Origin: Pseudomonadota bacterium | GTDB taxonomy: Bacteria > Pseudomonadota > Gammaproteobacteria > Burkholderiales > Chitinibacteraceae | Direction of reading: 5' to 3' | DNA length: 64,000 bases | Assembly: GCA_026399755.1 (NCBI GenBank) | Contig: JAPLQI010000126.1 | Span: forward strand, 1 to 64,000 | Shown here: one piece after another, positions 18,653 to 27,434 of the stretch | Layout: each line of letters opens with the position of its first letter | How positions within the stretch are numbered: position 1 is the first letter of the stretch | Translations under genes and position numbers: made by a program | Notes under the pieces: generated by a model | The model's database searches: none | Told to the model about the DNA's origin: nothing | What the model saw: the letters and a program-made list of their open reading frames with translations, nothing else

Positions 18653-20045
18653 GACTTTCAGCACTGACACCCAGCTTCTGCAATTTATGCCCCTGCTTTT
18701 TGAATTCTTTCTGAATCAGCTTAAATACATCAAGTTCAAACTTTCGAGGCTTGGCTACTAGAGTGGCTAGCTCGTCGATATGATTGATCGCGCCTAGATA
18801 GCACCATTGATCGAACACCTGTAGCACGGGCGCCCATTCTGGGCCTTCTGCTAGCGCAACTGCGCCCTTGTAGGGCCATAGCGGGAAGCGATAGCGCTCC
18901 ATCGCAGCAGAAAAACGGGCATTGTGGGTGATATCTCGGCCTACGCAGGCACCACGGCAGCGGCTTTCTAAAAATGCCGAGCAGGGCGCAAGCGATTTAG
19001 GCTTGGGTTCTAGCCCCAAAATCTGCCGACACAGGCCATGGCCGTCGATCATTTTATTCAGCACATTGGCGGCTTCGCGGCGCGAGCGGAAAGGGCCAAA
19101 TACCGGCTCACTTCCTACCTCTGCCCACGGTGTCCAATAGGGCTGCAGTACGTCGTCTTTAGAAACCAAACGCCAAGCACCTAGCTCTTTAATCCGCCGC
19201 TGTGGTGGGTTGTAGCTTGGCTCTAACTGGGAAACAAGGCTGGTTTCCAGCAATAGCGCACCTAACTCTCCCGCTGTTTCATGCCAAGCAAGCCGTTGAG
19301 TCCGCTTAGCCAGTTGCACTTCCTTAGGATTGCCATCGCTAAAATGAGCCAACACGCGTTTGCGAATATTGTGATTTTTGCCGATATAAAGCGCCACATC
19401 ATCCGAGCCGTAAAAAATATACACGCCGGAAGACTCAGGCAATTCATCAATTTGGGCTGGGTCGAGCGCAGGAGGCAAGGCAGGCTGACGTAATAATTCG
19501 GCAATCGCTTGATGCAGCACCTCAAAGCCGTGATCTTTCAGCGCCACATCCAAAAACTGCTGCAAAAGCTCGGCATCGGTGAGCGCACGATGGCGACCAC
19601 CGGAGAAAGTCAGCCCATAGCGTGCAATCAGAGCATCTAAGCTGTGCTTATGTTCGCTAGGATAAAGCTTGCGAGACAGCTTCACGGTACACAGCACCTG
19701 CGCCTGTAAACGCATATCGAGGCGTTTAAATTCTTGCTTTAAAAATCCGTAATCAAAGCGCGCGTTATGCGCAACAAACACTCGCCCTTGCAATAGCTCG
19801 AGCACTTGCTCTGCCACATCGGCAAAGGGTGGCGCGTCGCTTACCATTTCATTGCTAATGCCGGTCAACTCCTGAATAAACTCAGGGATTTCTTTTCCGG
19901 GGTTCACCAACTGCGACCAGCTACGGCTGCCTTGCTCGTCGATCTGCACAATGCCCACTTCGGTAATACGATCCGAATTCGGATTCGCTCCGGTGGTTTC
20001 TAAATCAACCAGAACGAGAGGATAGGAAAAATAGGGATTGTTCAT
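18639..20045 (-). CDS. DnaQ-like 3'-5' exonuclease fused to a GIY-YIG nuclease domain
   Basis: 468 residues. The N-terminal DEDDh exonuclease spans about 8-175: VDLETTG (Asp14, Glu16), HNARFDYGFL, and HRALTDAE for the last acidic and His residues. A GIY-YIG domain follows at about 205-285 (SSGVYIFYGSDDVALYIGKN then IRKRVLAHF), as in UvrC and Cho, and a C-terminal Cys-containing helical region. The fusion is a known family in beta- and gammaproteobacteria, presumed to act in DNA repair or replication proofreading. The open frame extends 29 codons further, but that part is translated from a family A repeat; MNNPYFSYPLVLVDLETTG is the real start. The TAG stop lies inside another family A arm. 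Confidence 0.88.
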   Translation of the reverse strand: MNNPYFSYPLVLVDLETTGANPNSDRITEVGIVQIDEQGSRSWSQLVNPGKEIPEFIQELTGISNEMVSDAPPFADVAEQVLELLQGRVFVAHNARFDYGFLKQEFKRLDMRLQAQVLCTVKLSRKLYPSEHKHSLDALIARYGLTFSGGRHRALTDAELLQQFLDVALKDHGFEVLHQAIAELLRQPALPPALDPAQIDELPESSGVYIFYGSDDVALYIGKNHNIRKRVLAHFSDGNPKEVQLAKRTQRLAWHETAGELGALLLETSLVSQLEPSYNPPQRRIKELGAWRLVSKDDVLQPYWTPWAEVGSEPVFGPFRSRREAANVLNKMIDGHGLCRQILGLEPKPKSLAPCSAFLESRCRGACVGRDITHNARFSAAMERYRFPLWPYKGAVALAEGPEWAPVLQVFDQWCYLGAINHIDELATLVAKPRKFELDVFKLIQKEFKKQGHKLQKLGVSAESQKDL

Positions 20046-20093
20046 TGACGGGGTAATCCAAACAAGCAGGCACGTACAGAAGATAAAATGCTC

Positions 20094-20231
20094 AAGTCTG
20101 TAGACACAAAGAGCAGGGAGAACACAGAGCACACTGAGAAAAACTGATCTGTATCCATAGCGGCGGACCTCTGCCTCTTCAGTTTTTTTCCCCGTCCTCT
20201 GTGTGCTCTGTGCCTACAGAATTTTTAGACT
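20094..20231. repeat. Repeat family A, inverted pair
   Basis: AAGTCTGTAGACACAAAGAG with GAACACAGAGCACACTGAGA facing CCTCTGTGTGCTCTGTGCCT then ACAGAATTTTTAGACTT. It fills the spacer between the exonuclease gene and rlmK, and touches the 3' end of rlmK. Confidence 0.8.
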
Positions 20232-20234
20232 TAA

Positions 20235-21176
20235 TCAGGCTTTTACAAACCTAAAACACTGATGAATTTTGCGGTTGCGGAAGTCTTCTGGGACGGATTG
20301 CGCTGAGATATCGGTGCACAGTGGTTTAAGCCAATCGTCCAAAACAAAGGTGCGTAGATTATTAGAGAAATACAACACGCCACCTGGCTTTAAGAGGCCT
20401 AAAACGCTTTCTAAGATCCACGAATGATCGCGCTGAATATCCAAAATACCATTCATTTTTTTGGAATTAGAGAACGAAGGTGGATCTAAGACGATTAAAT
20501 CGTAGCGAGTTGATTCGCCCAAAGCTTCAGACAAAAACTCAAACACATCGGCACGCACGCGTTGATGGCGGGATGGATCCATGCCATTCAGGGCAAAATT
20601 GCGCTCAGCCCATTCTAGATAAGTATTCGACATATCCACGGTAGTGGTATGGCTGGCGCCACCGGCTGCGGCATACACACTGAACGAGCCTGTGTAGCTA
20701 AATAGATTTAAGAAGCGCTTGCCTTTGGCTTCTTCCATCACGCGCTGACGGGTATTGCGGTGATCCAGAAACAAGCCAGTATCTAGATAAGCGCCTAAAT
20801 TCACCCAGAATTTATTGCCGCCTTCTTGCACCACAAAGTCTTCAGACAACTCGCCTTCCAGCTTTTCATACTGCTGTAGGCCTTTTTGCCGCTGGCGTAA
20901 TTTCAGCACCACGGCAGATTCGTCAATCTCCAGCACCTCGGCGCAAGCATTGCGAATCGCTTCTAGCCAAGCAGCATGGTCTTCATCGCTTTCCATCCAG
21001 CCGGTGGCCACTTCTTGCAAGTGCACACGGCCTTCATAGAAATCAACGATCACAGGAAATTCGGGTACATCTCTATCGTATACACGGTAGCAAGTAATGC
21101 CCTGCCGGCGGGCCCATTTGCCCCAATGTTTAACGTTTTTGGCAAAGCGGTTACGAAAGCTAGCGATATCAGCCAT
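20235..21176 (-). CDS. rlmK: 23S rRNA (guanine-N7) methyltransferase, stand-alone RlmK type
   Basis: 313 residues. The N-terminal part NRFAKNVKHWGKWARRQGIT matches the RlmK half of E. coli RlmKL. The SAM-binding Rossmann core follows: FLNLFSYTGSFSVYAA with the acidic strand-2 end TTVDMSNTYLEWAERNF, and the LDPPSFSNSKKM motif. RlmK makes m7G2069 in 23S rRNA; here the RlmL domain is not fused. The start is taken as MADIASFRNRF at 21176 rather than 20 codons upstream. RlmI and similar class I methylases are alternatives, but the NVKHWGKWARRQGI region favours RlmK. Confidence 0.83.
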   Translation of the reverse strand: MADIASFRNRFAKNVKHWGKWARRQGITCYRVYDRDVPEFPVIVDFYEGRVHLQEVATGWMESDEDHAAWLEAIRNACAEVLEIDESAVVLKLRQRQKGLQQYEKLEGELSEDFVVQEGGNKFWVNLGAYLDTGLFLDHRNTRQRVMEEAKGKRFLNLFSYTGSFSVYAAAGGASHTTTVDMSNTYLEWAERNFALNGMDPSRHQRVRADVFEFLSEALGESTRYDLIVLDPPSFSNSKKMNGILDIQRDHSWILESVLGLLKPGGVLYFSNNLRTFVLDDWLKPLCTDISAQSVPEDFRNRKIHQCFRFVKA

Positions 21177-21275
21177 TTTTATAAAATCTTGAGCACATAA
21201 AAGCAGAAGTGTAACAGGCGGGGGGATATGGCGCACTGCGCTCTAACACGCGGAGCTTCAAGCGCGCCCTCAGCA

Positions 21276-21812
21276 CTAAGCGCTCTTGGTTTCAGAGATA
21301 TCCAAGCTCAAGCTTGAGGTACGACTAGCCCTCAGCGCAAGAAAGCGATTAAATACCGGCTCGGGTACATATTGCCGCACCACACCTTGCCAGCCTGCGG
21401 GGCCAACGAGACCTTTCACCATGGTCGAGCTCACTTCGGCGATTTCTCGCGGCGGCATCAAAAATACAGTGTCGATATGTGGAGCTAAATCGGCGTTAAC
21501 GTAACGCATTTTGCGCTCAAACTCATAATCGGCCGCTTCACGAATCCCGCGCAAAATAAAGTTAGCGCCTTGCTCTCGGGCATAATTCACGAGAAATGAG
21601 TTTTCAAAAGATTCCACACGCAAGGAAGGAAGATGCGCGGTGGTTTCTCTCAGCATGGCTAAGCGTTCAGCCAAGCTAAAGGTGTAAGACTTATCTGGAT
21701 TATCACCAATCGCAACGATCATTTCATCGAACATGCCTACGCCATGCTCAATCATCCATAAATGACCATTGGTAACCGGATCAAAGCTACCTGCATATAC
21801 CCCTCTACGCAT
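21276..21812 (-). CDS. coaD: Pantetheine-phosphate adenylyltransferase
   Basis: 178 residues; penultimate step of coenzyme A synthesis. Nucleotidyltransferase motif TNGHLWMI at 14-21 (T/HxGH) after YAGSFDP, then [18 protein letters not shown] and [20 protein letters not shown], which correspond to the CoaD RG and ISSS/TxVK motifs. It is a divergent form ([11 protein letters not shown] rather than GLRAVSDFEYE) and about 15 residues longer than E. coli CoaD, so a cytidylyltransferase-like paralogue is possible. Lies about 100 bases upstream of rlmK in the same direction. Confidence 0.82.
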   Translation of the reverse strand: MRRGVYAGSFDPVTNGHLWMIEHGVGMFDEMIVAIGDNPDKSYTFSLAERLAMLRETTAHLPSLRVESFENSFLVNYAREQGANFILRGIREAADYEFERKMRYVNADLAPHIDTVFLMPPREIAEVSSTMVKGLVGPAGWQGVVRQYVPEPVFNRFLALRASRTSSLSLDISETKSA

Positions 21813-21971
21813 GGGTATCCTTCCTATTTAAAAGGTTGTGCCAAGATTAACCGGCAAATAAGCTCCCCGCCGTGGGGGCAAAAAAAACGGCGCGCTCTAA
21901 GCACCCATTAGGTTGCCAAAGTATCACGCCGTTTGACTTACACCTGCGCTATTGCGCATTCACAGTTTAAA

Positions 21972-23402
21972 TTAAGCCTGTGGTGTGTCGATTTTAATAA
22001 TTTGTAGCGTATTTGCACCCAAACCTGCTTGCGAGCCCCAAGTCATGGCGAAACAATCACCCACGGCAACACGCTTATCACGCACCAAAGCCATTTTTAC
22101 ATGCGCAATCTGTGCATCACGCTCACTACCTACTGATTCTGGCATCAAAGTAGGCTGAACATGACGATACAACGCAAGTTTACGGTAAGTAGATACGTTT
22201 TGTGTGACGGCCATAATAGGTACTGCACTGATATAGCGTGAAAGCCATAGCACCGAAGTCCCTGAATCTGTCAGCGCCACAATCGCTTTCATCGGCAAAT
22301 GGCTGGCCGCATACACGGCAGCCATTGAAATCGCTTGGTCGATACGCTCTACAACTGCATCGCTAATAAATTCATTATCGCTTTGCATATCTGCGTGTTT
22401 TTCTACTTCTTGGCAAACGCGCAGCATCGCTTCAACCGCCTCAACTGGGTATTTACCCGCAGCAGATTCGGCCGACAACATGACCGCATCTGTACCATCG
22501 AGAACCGCATTGGCCACATCAGACACTTCAGCACGCGTTGGCACTGGGCTAGTGATCATCGACTCCATCATTTGCGTCGCCGTAATCGACAATTTACGCA
22601 TCTGACGCGCCATTTTGATCATGCGCTTTTGCAAGGCAGGCACAGCAGCATCGCCCACTTCAACGGCCAAATCACCACGCGCCACCATAATACCGTCAGA
22701 CGCTTCGAGGATTTCTACCAGATTGGTGATAGCTTCAGTGCGCTCGATCTTAGCGATCAAACCTGCATGGCTGCCTTCTGCCAGCAATAGAGTGCGCGCC
22801 AAATGCATATCGCTGCCACTCTTAGGGAAAGACACCGCAACATAATCAGCCTTCAATGCTGCTGCAGTTTTAATGTCTGCCATATCTTTTTCGGTCAGCG
22901 CAGGAGCAGTTAAGCCGCCGCCTTGACGATTGATACCCTTATTATTAGATAAGGTACCGCCGACCAAAACTTTGGTTAATACTTTAACGCCCGTTACCGA
23001 GATGACTTCTAGCTTAATCTTGCCGTCATCCAGCAATAAAATATCGCTAGGCACCACGTCATTTGGCAATTCTTTGTAATCTAGGCCAACATAATCCTGA
23101 TTACCCAGCTCACATGCCGCATCCAGAATAAATGCTGCGCCTTTTTCTAGCTCAATTTTGCCGTTTTCAAACTTACCCACACGAATCTTTGGGCCTTGCA
23201 AATCAGCCAGTACCGCAACAGATTGCCCAAGGCGATCTGCGATAGAACGTACTAAATTAGCTCGATCTGTATGGTCTTGTGCGGTGCCGTGGGAGAAGTT
23301 CAGCCTAACCATATTCACCCCAGCGACGATCAGCTGTTCAAGAACCTTTGGGTCGTTGGAAGCTGGGCCGAGGGTTGCAACAATCTTTGTGCCTCTAATC
23401 AT
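21972..23402 (-). CDS. pyk: Pyruvate kinase
   Basis: 476 residues; last step of glycolysis, phosphoenolpyruvate plus ADP to pyruvate plus ATP. RGTKIVATLGPAS at the N-terminus, VRLNFSHG, LADLQGPKIRVG, the catalytic-lysine region LIAKIERTEA, MVARGDLAVE and the allosteric C domain. Length and pattern fit the type II (PykA-like) enzyme. Monocistronic, with a long repeat-bearing upstream region. Confidence 0.96.
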   Translation of the reverse strand: MIRGTKIVATLGPASNDPKVLEQLIVAGVNMVRLNFSHGTAQDHTDRANLVRSIADRLGQSVAVLADLQGPKIRVGKFENGKIELEKGAAFILDAACELGNQDYVGLDYKELPNDVVPSDILLLDDGKIKLEVISVTGVKVLTKVLVGGTLSNNKGINRQGGGLTAPALTEKDMADIKTAAALKADYVAVSFPKSGSDMHLARTLLLAEGSHAGLIAKIERTEAITNLVEILEASDGIMVARGDLAVEVGDAAVPALQKRMIKMARQMRKLSITATQMMESMITSPVPTRAEVSDVANAVLDGTDAVMLSAESAAGKYPVEAVEAMLRVCQEVEKHADMQSDNEFISDAVVERIDQAISMAAVYAASHLPMKAIVALTDSGTSVLWLSRYISAVPIMAVTQNVSTYRKLALYRHVQPTLMPESVGSERDAQIAHVKMALVRDKRVAVGDCFAMTWGSQAGLGANTLQIIKIDTPQA

Positions 23403-23726
23403 TAGGTCTTACTCCTGAATAAGGGGGAATCTTCAAATCAGAAAATATCTTCGATAATTTCTTTCTGATTTCTTGGTTTTGTTCGCGATCATACCTACAA
23501 AATGCTTACTTTGTGCAAGCATACATTTTCGTCTTAGCCTATTGCGATTATCCCATCCACATGAACGCGGACTAAACCCGCAGGCATTGATCAATGTAGG
23601 GCGAGTAAAACTCGCCAGCAATCGGTATAAAAACACAACAAATAGCGGGCTAGCCCGCAAAGCGCAAATACCTAGCGCCTGTGCCACGCACAATACGCCG
23701 TCCAGATAAAAGTTCTTAGATGTAAA

Positions 23727-23879
23727 TCAGTAAGTATGTAGTCGGGGGAAGTAAAGCATTGAAATGCCGTAGCGCGATGCTAAATCGAGTGCAGACTCCA
23801 TACCAAGTTCCGCAAAAGCATAAAACAGGATGATTGCAATATGTGGAGGGGAAAGGGGGAATACTCGGCGTATACGCAC
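23727..23879 (-). CDS. Possible 50-residue protein of unknown function
   Basis: GTG-started frame of 51 codons. It encodes a peptide with a basic start (VRIRRVFPLS), a hydrophobic middle (HIAIILFYAFAEL) and a balanced end (GMESALDLASRYGISMLYFP). The amino acid mix looks protein-like, unlike the repeat-derived frames nearby. No clear Shine-Dalgarno is visible, and the palindrome at 23881-23896 abuts the start. I do not recognise a family; it could be chance. Confidence 0.3.
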   Translation of the reverse strand: MRIRRVFPLSPPHIAIILFYAFAELGMESALDLASRYGISMLYFPRLHTY

Positions 23880-23914
23880 AGATCATCGGCATGATCCGCG
23901 ATCTACGATTATCG

Positions 23915-23944
23915 AATAGGGCAGACTCACCGGCCCTATTTATT
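23915..23944 (+). terminator. Terminator-like hairpin
   Basis: AATAGGGC, 10-base loop, GCCCTATT followed by TATT. It would end a transcript read from the left; no such gene is certain on the plus strand. Confidence 0.35.
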
Positions 23945-23970
23945 AAATTAACTAATCTTACGCAGCACCT

Positions 23971-24197
23971 CTTTTTTTAGTGCCTTCGGCACGTTGATTT
24001 AGGTGCGGGCGTCCCGCTGGACCTTCCTTTCTTGTGTGGCCAAGAAACGAAGCCAAGCCACAACCTCAAAAACACGAAGGCCCCTGCTGCGGTTCAATCG
24101 AGTCGGCGGCGGGCGGGATTGGCTCGCTGCCTCGCTCCCAAGCGATCCCCCGACCCGCTTGTTCCTCGCTCCGGCGTGTTTCAAGGGGAGATTTAAG
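23971..24197. repeat. Repeat family C, left copy
   Basis: About 230 bp, from TTTTTTTAGTGCCTTCGGCA through CCTTCCTTTCTTG, GGCCAAGAAACGAAGCCAA, ACACGAAGGCCCCT and CGCTTGTTCCTCGCT to CGGCGTGTTTCAAGGGGA. A diverged copy lies in inverted orientation at 27063-27305, on the other side of the rep gene. Confidence 0.8.
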
Positions 24198-24285
24198 CCC
24201 CGTGCCACTAACAGTGATACAACTCCTCATTGCTGGATTTTTAAATACTTAAAACCTAAGAAAATAACTTAACTCAAGCCTTGTT

Positions 24286-24330
24286 TTTCTCCGTGTTCTC
24301 TGCCGCCTCTGTGTTTCAAGATTTGGGTTT
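24286..24330. repeat. Solo arm of repeat family A
   Basis: TTTCTCCGTGTTCTCTGCCG then CCTCTGTGTTTCAAGATTTG. It matches the right arms of the pairs at 32743-32957 and 37436-37657, but no facing arm is present. It lies directly after the rep helicase gene. Confidence 0.6.
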
Positions 24331-24346
24331 GGCTCCGTCACATCAG

Positions 24347-26344
24347 TCACTTACCAATCCTCGCCATCAGTTCAGCGTTTTTGGCTTTTCGCTCTTCCTT
24401 CGTCATGGCGGGTTTGGGCTTATCTCCTGCCAAGCGGCCGCTGATAATCACATCTTCGGGCGGTAATTCTTTTAAAAAGCGGCTTGGCTCAGTAATTTGC
24501 CATTCACCCGCACGGCGGCGCTTGCCGCAATAGCTGATGGTGAGCGTGCGCTGGGCGCGGGTAATGCCCACATACATCAGCCGCCGTTCTTCTTCCACCA
24601 TATTGCTTTCAATCGAATTCTGATGCGGCAGGATGTTTTCTTCACAGCCGATCAAAAACACATGCGGATATTCCAGCCCTTTGGATGCATGCAGAGTGGA
24701 CAACTTAACCGCATCGACTTCCTCTTCATCACGCCCTTCTAGCATGGTGATCAGCGCGATGGTTTGCACGATATCGATCAGGCTTTTATCGTCTTCCTCG
24801 CCTTTTTTGGTAATCCAGGCCACTAAATCTTGGACGTTTTTCCACTTAGCCTCGGCGGGACGCGGCTCGTCGTTTTCATACAGCCATGTTTCAAAATCAA
24901 TCGCCAGCAGCAATTCATTGAGTAAAGGCCCAGCTGGCTCTTTATCTGCACGGTCTTGCATGCGATTTATAAAATCACAAAACAGCCGCAGCGGCTCGTA
25001 CTGGGCGGCTTGCACCTGATGAATAAAGCCTTCTTCATACACGGCAGCAAAAAAAGAAACATTGCGGGTGGCGGCGTAGCCACCGAGTTTTTCCAGCGTT
25101 ACATTGCCCACGCCGCGCTTAGGCGTAGTGACAGAGCGAATAAACGCCGGATCGTCGTCTTGATTAGCGATCAACCGCAAATACGCCAGCACGTCTTTGA
25201 TCTCGGCCTTATCGTAAAAAGATTGCCCGCCCGAAATCACGTAGGGAATGCGACGTCCCCACATCTGCTGCTCGATAATCCGTGCCTGATGGTTGCCGCG
25301 ATACAAAATGGCGTAGTTGGAATACTTGCCATTGTTTAAAAAACGACTCGACTCCAGATGATCCAACACCATGGCCGCTTCTTCTTCCTCGGTTTTGGTT
25401 TCGATCACCATAATCGGATCACCAACGCCTAGATCAGACCAAAGCTTTTTCTCGAATAATTTAGGGTTATTGCCAATCACCGCATTGGCACAGCGCAAAA
25501 TACGCGCCATCGAACGATAGTTTTGCTCGAGCTTAATCACCTGCAGCTTGGGAAAATCCTCTTGCAAGAGGCGCAAATTATCCACATTGGCACCACGCCA
25601 AGCATAGATAGACTGGTCATCATCCCCCACCGCCGTAAACAAACCAGTCACGCCAGCTAGCAACTTAACTAATTGATACTGGGTGGTATTGGTGTCTTGA
25701 TATTCATCGACCAACAAATAGCGCAGGCGGTTTTGCCATTTTTCCAGCACTTCGGGATGGGCTTCAAATAAATCCACCGGCAGGCGAATCAAGTCATCAA
25801 AATCCAAAGCCTGATAGGCAAATAAGGTGTCTTGATAAGAGCGGTACAGCTTAGCCAGCTGCAACTCGCCCTCAGATTGCGCCATCGCCAAGGCCTTGTC
25901 CGGCGAGATGCGATCGTTTTTCAGCATGGAAATCTGGCTCATGCTGGTTCGAATTAGCTGCTTATCGGTGGTAACGAGTTGCTCGCTAATAATCTTGGCA
26001 GCGTCTGCCGAATCTAAGATAGAAAACTGCGGCTTATAGCCTAAATGACGCGCTTCTTCGCGCAACATTTTTAGCCCCAAGGAGTGAAAAGTAGAAACGG
26101 TCAGCCCCTTGAGCATTTCTTTTGGCAGCAGCGCCCCCACCCGCTCCTGCATCTCGCGCGCGGCCTTATTAGTAAAGGTAATCGCCGCGATATTCTTGGC
26201 ATTCATGCCTGCCTTCTCAATTAAATACGCAATCTTCTGCGTAATCACCCGCGTCTTGCCTGAGCCTGCACCCGCCAAGACGAGGCAAGGCCCACCCAGA
26301 TAAACGACAGCCTCGCGTTGCGGAGTATTTAAGAGATGCAGCAT
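24347..26344 (-). CDS. rep: ATP-dependent DNA helicase Rep (UvrD/Rep superfamily 1A)
   Basis: 665 residues; 3'-5' helicase that clears protein roadblocks ahead of the replication fork. Walker A AGAGSGKTR at 24-32, motif II LLVDEYQDTN, motif III VGDDDQSIYAWRGA, motif IV LEQNYRS, motif V TLHASKGLEYPHVFLIG and motif VI RRLMYVGITRAQ. Length and the end EPSRFLKELPPED fit Rep rather than UvrD or PcrA, which have a longer C-terminal tail. It is followed by a solo family A arm and enclosed, with the GAF gene, by inverted family C repeats. Confidence 0.93.
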   Translation of the reverse strand: MLHLLNTPQREAVVYLGGPCLVLAGAGSGKTRVITQKIAYLIEKAGMNAKNIAAITFTNKAAREMQERVGALLPKEMLKGLTVSTFHSLGLKMLREEARHLGYKPQFSILDSADAAKIISEQLVTTDKQLIRTSMSQISMLKNDRISPDKALAMAQSEGELQLAKLYRSYQDTLFAYQALDFDDLIRLPVDLFEAHPEVLEKWQNRLRYLLVDEYQDTNTTQYQLVKLLAGVTGLFTAVGDDDQSIYAWRGANVDNLRLLQEDFPKLQVIKLEQNYRSMARILRCANAVIGNNPKLFEKKLWSDLGVGDPIMVIETKTEEEEAAMVLDHLESSRFLNNGKYSNYAILYRGNHQARIIEQQMWGRRIPYVISGGQSFYDKAEIKDVLAYLRLIANQDDDPAFIRSVTTPKRGVGNVTLEKLGGYAATRNVSFFAAVYEEGFIHQVQAAQYEPLRLFCDFINRMQDRADKEPAGPLLNELLLAIDFETWLYENDEPRPAEAKWKNVQDLVAWITKKGEEDDKSLIDIVQTIALITMLEGRDEEEVDAVKLSTLHASKGLEYPHVFLIGCEENILPHQNSIESNMVEEERRLMYVGITRAQRTLTISYCGKRRRAGEWQITEPSRFLKELPPEDVIISGRLAGDKPKPAMTKEERKAKNAELMARIGK

Positions 26345-26421
26345 GAAAAACCTTGGGAATGAAAGCGGGCGAAGTTTAACATGGGCAGGGCCGCCGCTGA
26401 TCGGTGGGCGAAATGCTCAGC

Positions 26422-26904
26422 TTAAAACAAGCGGGCCACCGCCTCACAAATCCGCGCCAAATATTGAGCATCGATGTCGTCAAATGTCGCTAACTCGGCC
26501 GAATCCACGTCCAATACTGCCAGCACCACGCCATCGCTATTGATTAGCGGTAAAACAATTTCAGAGCGGGCCAAGGACGAGCAGGCGATGTGCCCTGCAA
26601 AGGCGTCTACATCCGGAACCACCAACGTTTGCGCCTGAGCCCAAGCGCTACCGCAAACACCGCGGCCTTTTTGAATACGGGTGCAGGCAATCGGCCCTTG
26701 GAATGGCCCAAGCACCAGCTCATCCTGCTTCACAATATAAAAACCCGTCCACAACCAGCCAAAAGTGTGATGCATGGCGGCGCAGACATTCGCCATCGCG
26801 GCAATCAAATCGCTCTCGCCTTCAATTAAAGCCAAAGCTTGCGGAATCAGATTTTGATACAGCTCTTCTTTGCTACTACCTTGAATCAGTAAATTTTCTG
26901 CCAT
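26422..26904 (-). CDS. msrC: GAF-domain free methionine-(R)-sulfoxide reductase
   Basis: 160 residues, a single GAF domain. It carries the fRMsr cysteines in CTRIQKGRGVCGSAW and ACSSLARSEIVLPL, and the W-x-GFY region LWTGFYIVKQDELVLGPFQG. The enzyme reduces free Met-R-sulfoxide in the cytosol. The start is MAENLLIQGS at 26904; the frame is open 29 codons further through a family B repeat. 77 bases upstream of rep in the same direction, so possibly co-transcribed. Confidence 0.9.
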   Translation of the reverse strand: MAENLLIQGSSKEELYQNLIPQALALIEGESDLIAAMANVCAAMHHTFGWLWTGFYIVKQDELVLGPFQGPIACTRIQKGRGVCGSAWAQAQTLVVPDVDAFAGHIACSSLARSEIVLPLINSDGVVLAVLDVDSAELATFDDIDAQYLARICEAVARLF

Positions 26905-26933
26905 TTGTATTCCAATTAATAATGATGATTTGT

Positions 26934-26993
26934 TGGGCGGGTGAAACCCGCCATTTTTCACGGATTTATACCTTAATTTGGCGGGTTTCACCC
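26934..26993. repeat. Repeat family B, inverted pair
   Basis: GGGCGGGTGAAACCCGCC faces GGCGGGTTTCACCCC across about 30 bases. It lies just upstream of the GAF gene. Confidence 0.7.
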
Positions 26994-27062
26994 CATATCA
27001 GCTAACCAATTAAGTATTCATTAACAAACAGCGAAAAAACATAATGACCACACTCTCTGCGC

Positions 27063-27305
27063 AGGGCTTTTTGAGTCCCCTTGAAACACGCCGAAGCGAG
27101 GAACAAGCGGGCGGGGTTTCTTTGATGCCTGTTTGAGCGAGCCTGCGAGCGAGTTCCGCAGCCGCCGCTCGATTGTCCGCAGATGAGGGGCCTTCGTGTT
27201 TCGTGGGGCGGCCTTCTTTGGCTTCGTTTCTTGGCCGTTCAAGAAAGGAAGGCCCCCACGGTGGCTAACCGCTCCAAAATCAACGTGCCGAAGGCACTAA
27301 AAAGG
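27063..27305. repeat. Repeat family C, right copy (inverted)
   Basis: Reverse complement of the left copy at 23971-24197, diverged with several indels. Shared blocks include GCCTTCGGCACGTTGATTT, GGCCAAGAAACGAAGCCAA, ACACGAAGGCCCCT and CGCTTGTTCCTCGCT. It lies upstream of the ABC ATPase gene. A single family B arm follows at about 27330-27350. Confidence 0.8.
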
Positions 27306-27434
27306 TCTTTTTGATTTTGATTAGCCAGTATGGGCTTTCACCCGCCCTACGATATTGCAAACATCCTAACAATAATTCCCTGCCTGTATCCAGTATGATG
27401 CTGTCAAATCTAGTCAGATCAACCCGAGACTTCC

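Larger units (their letters stand above)
23403..24346. other. Repeat-rich 944-bp intergenic region upstream of pyk
   Basis: Contains a degenerate family B repeat at about 23596-23625 (TGTAGGGCGAGTAAAACTCG then CC), a small open frame (23727-23879), a palindrome GATCATCGGCATGATC at 23881-23896, a terminator-like hairpin, the left copy of family C, and one arm of family A. Longer open frames that cross it read repeats and are not credible genes. Confidence 0.6.

Noticed and set aside
20046-20132. N-terminal extension of the exonuclease/GIY-YIG gene
   Set aside because: The extra 29 codons are translated from a family A repeat; the exonuclease fold begins at MNNPYFSYPL.
23433-23709. Open frames on both strands upstream of pyk
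   Set aside because: They cross a family B repeat; the amino acid sequence shows no domain or conserved look.
23720-23950. 6S RNA or another known housekeeping RNA
   Set aside because: The hairpins present do not form the long closing stem and central bubble of 6S RNA, and no conserved RNA blocks were recognised.
23999-24272. Overlapping open frames on both strands within family C
   Set aside because: They follow the repeat, not a gene; the inverted copy at 27063-27305 gives similarly open but non-matching frames.
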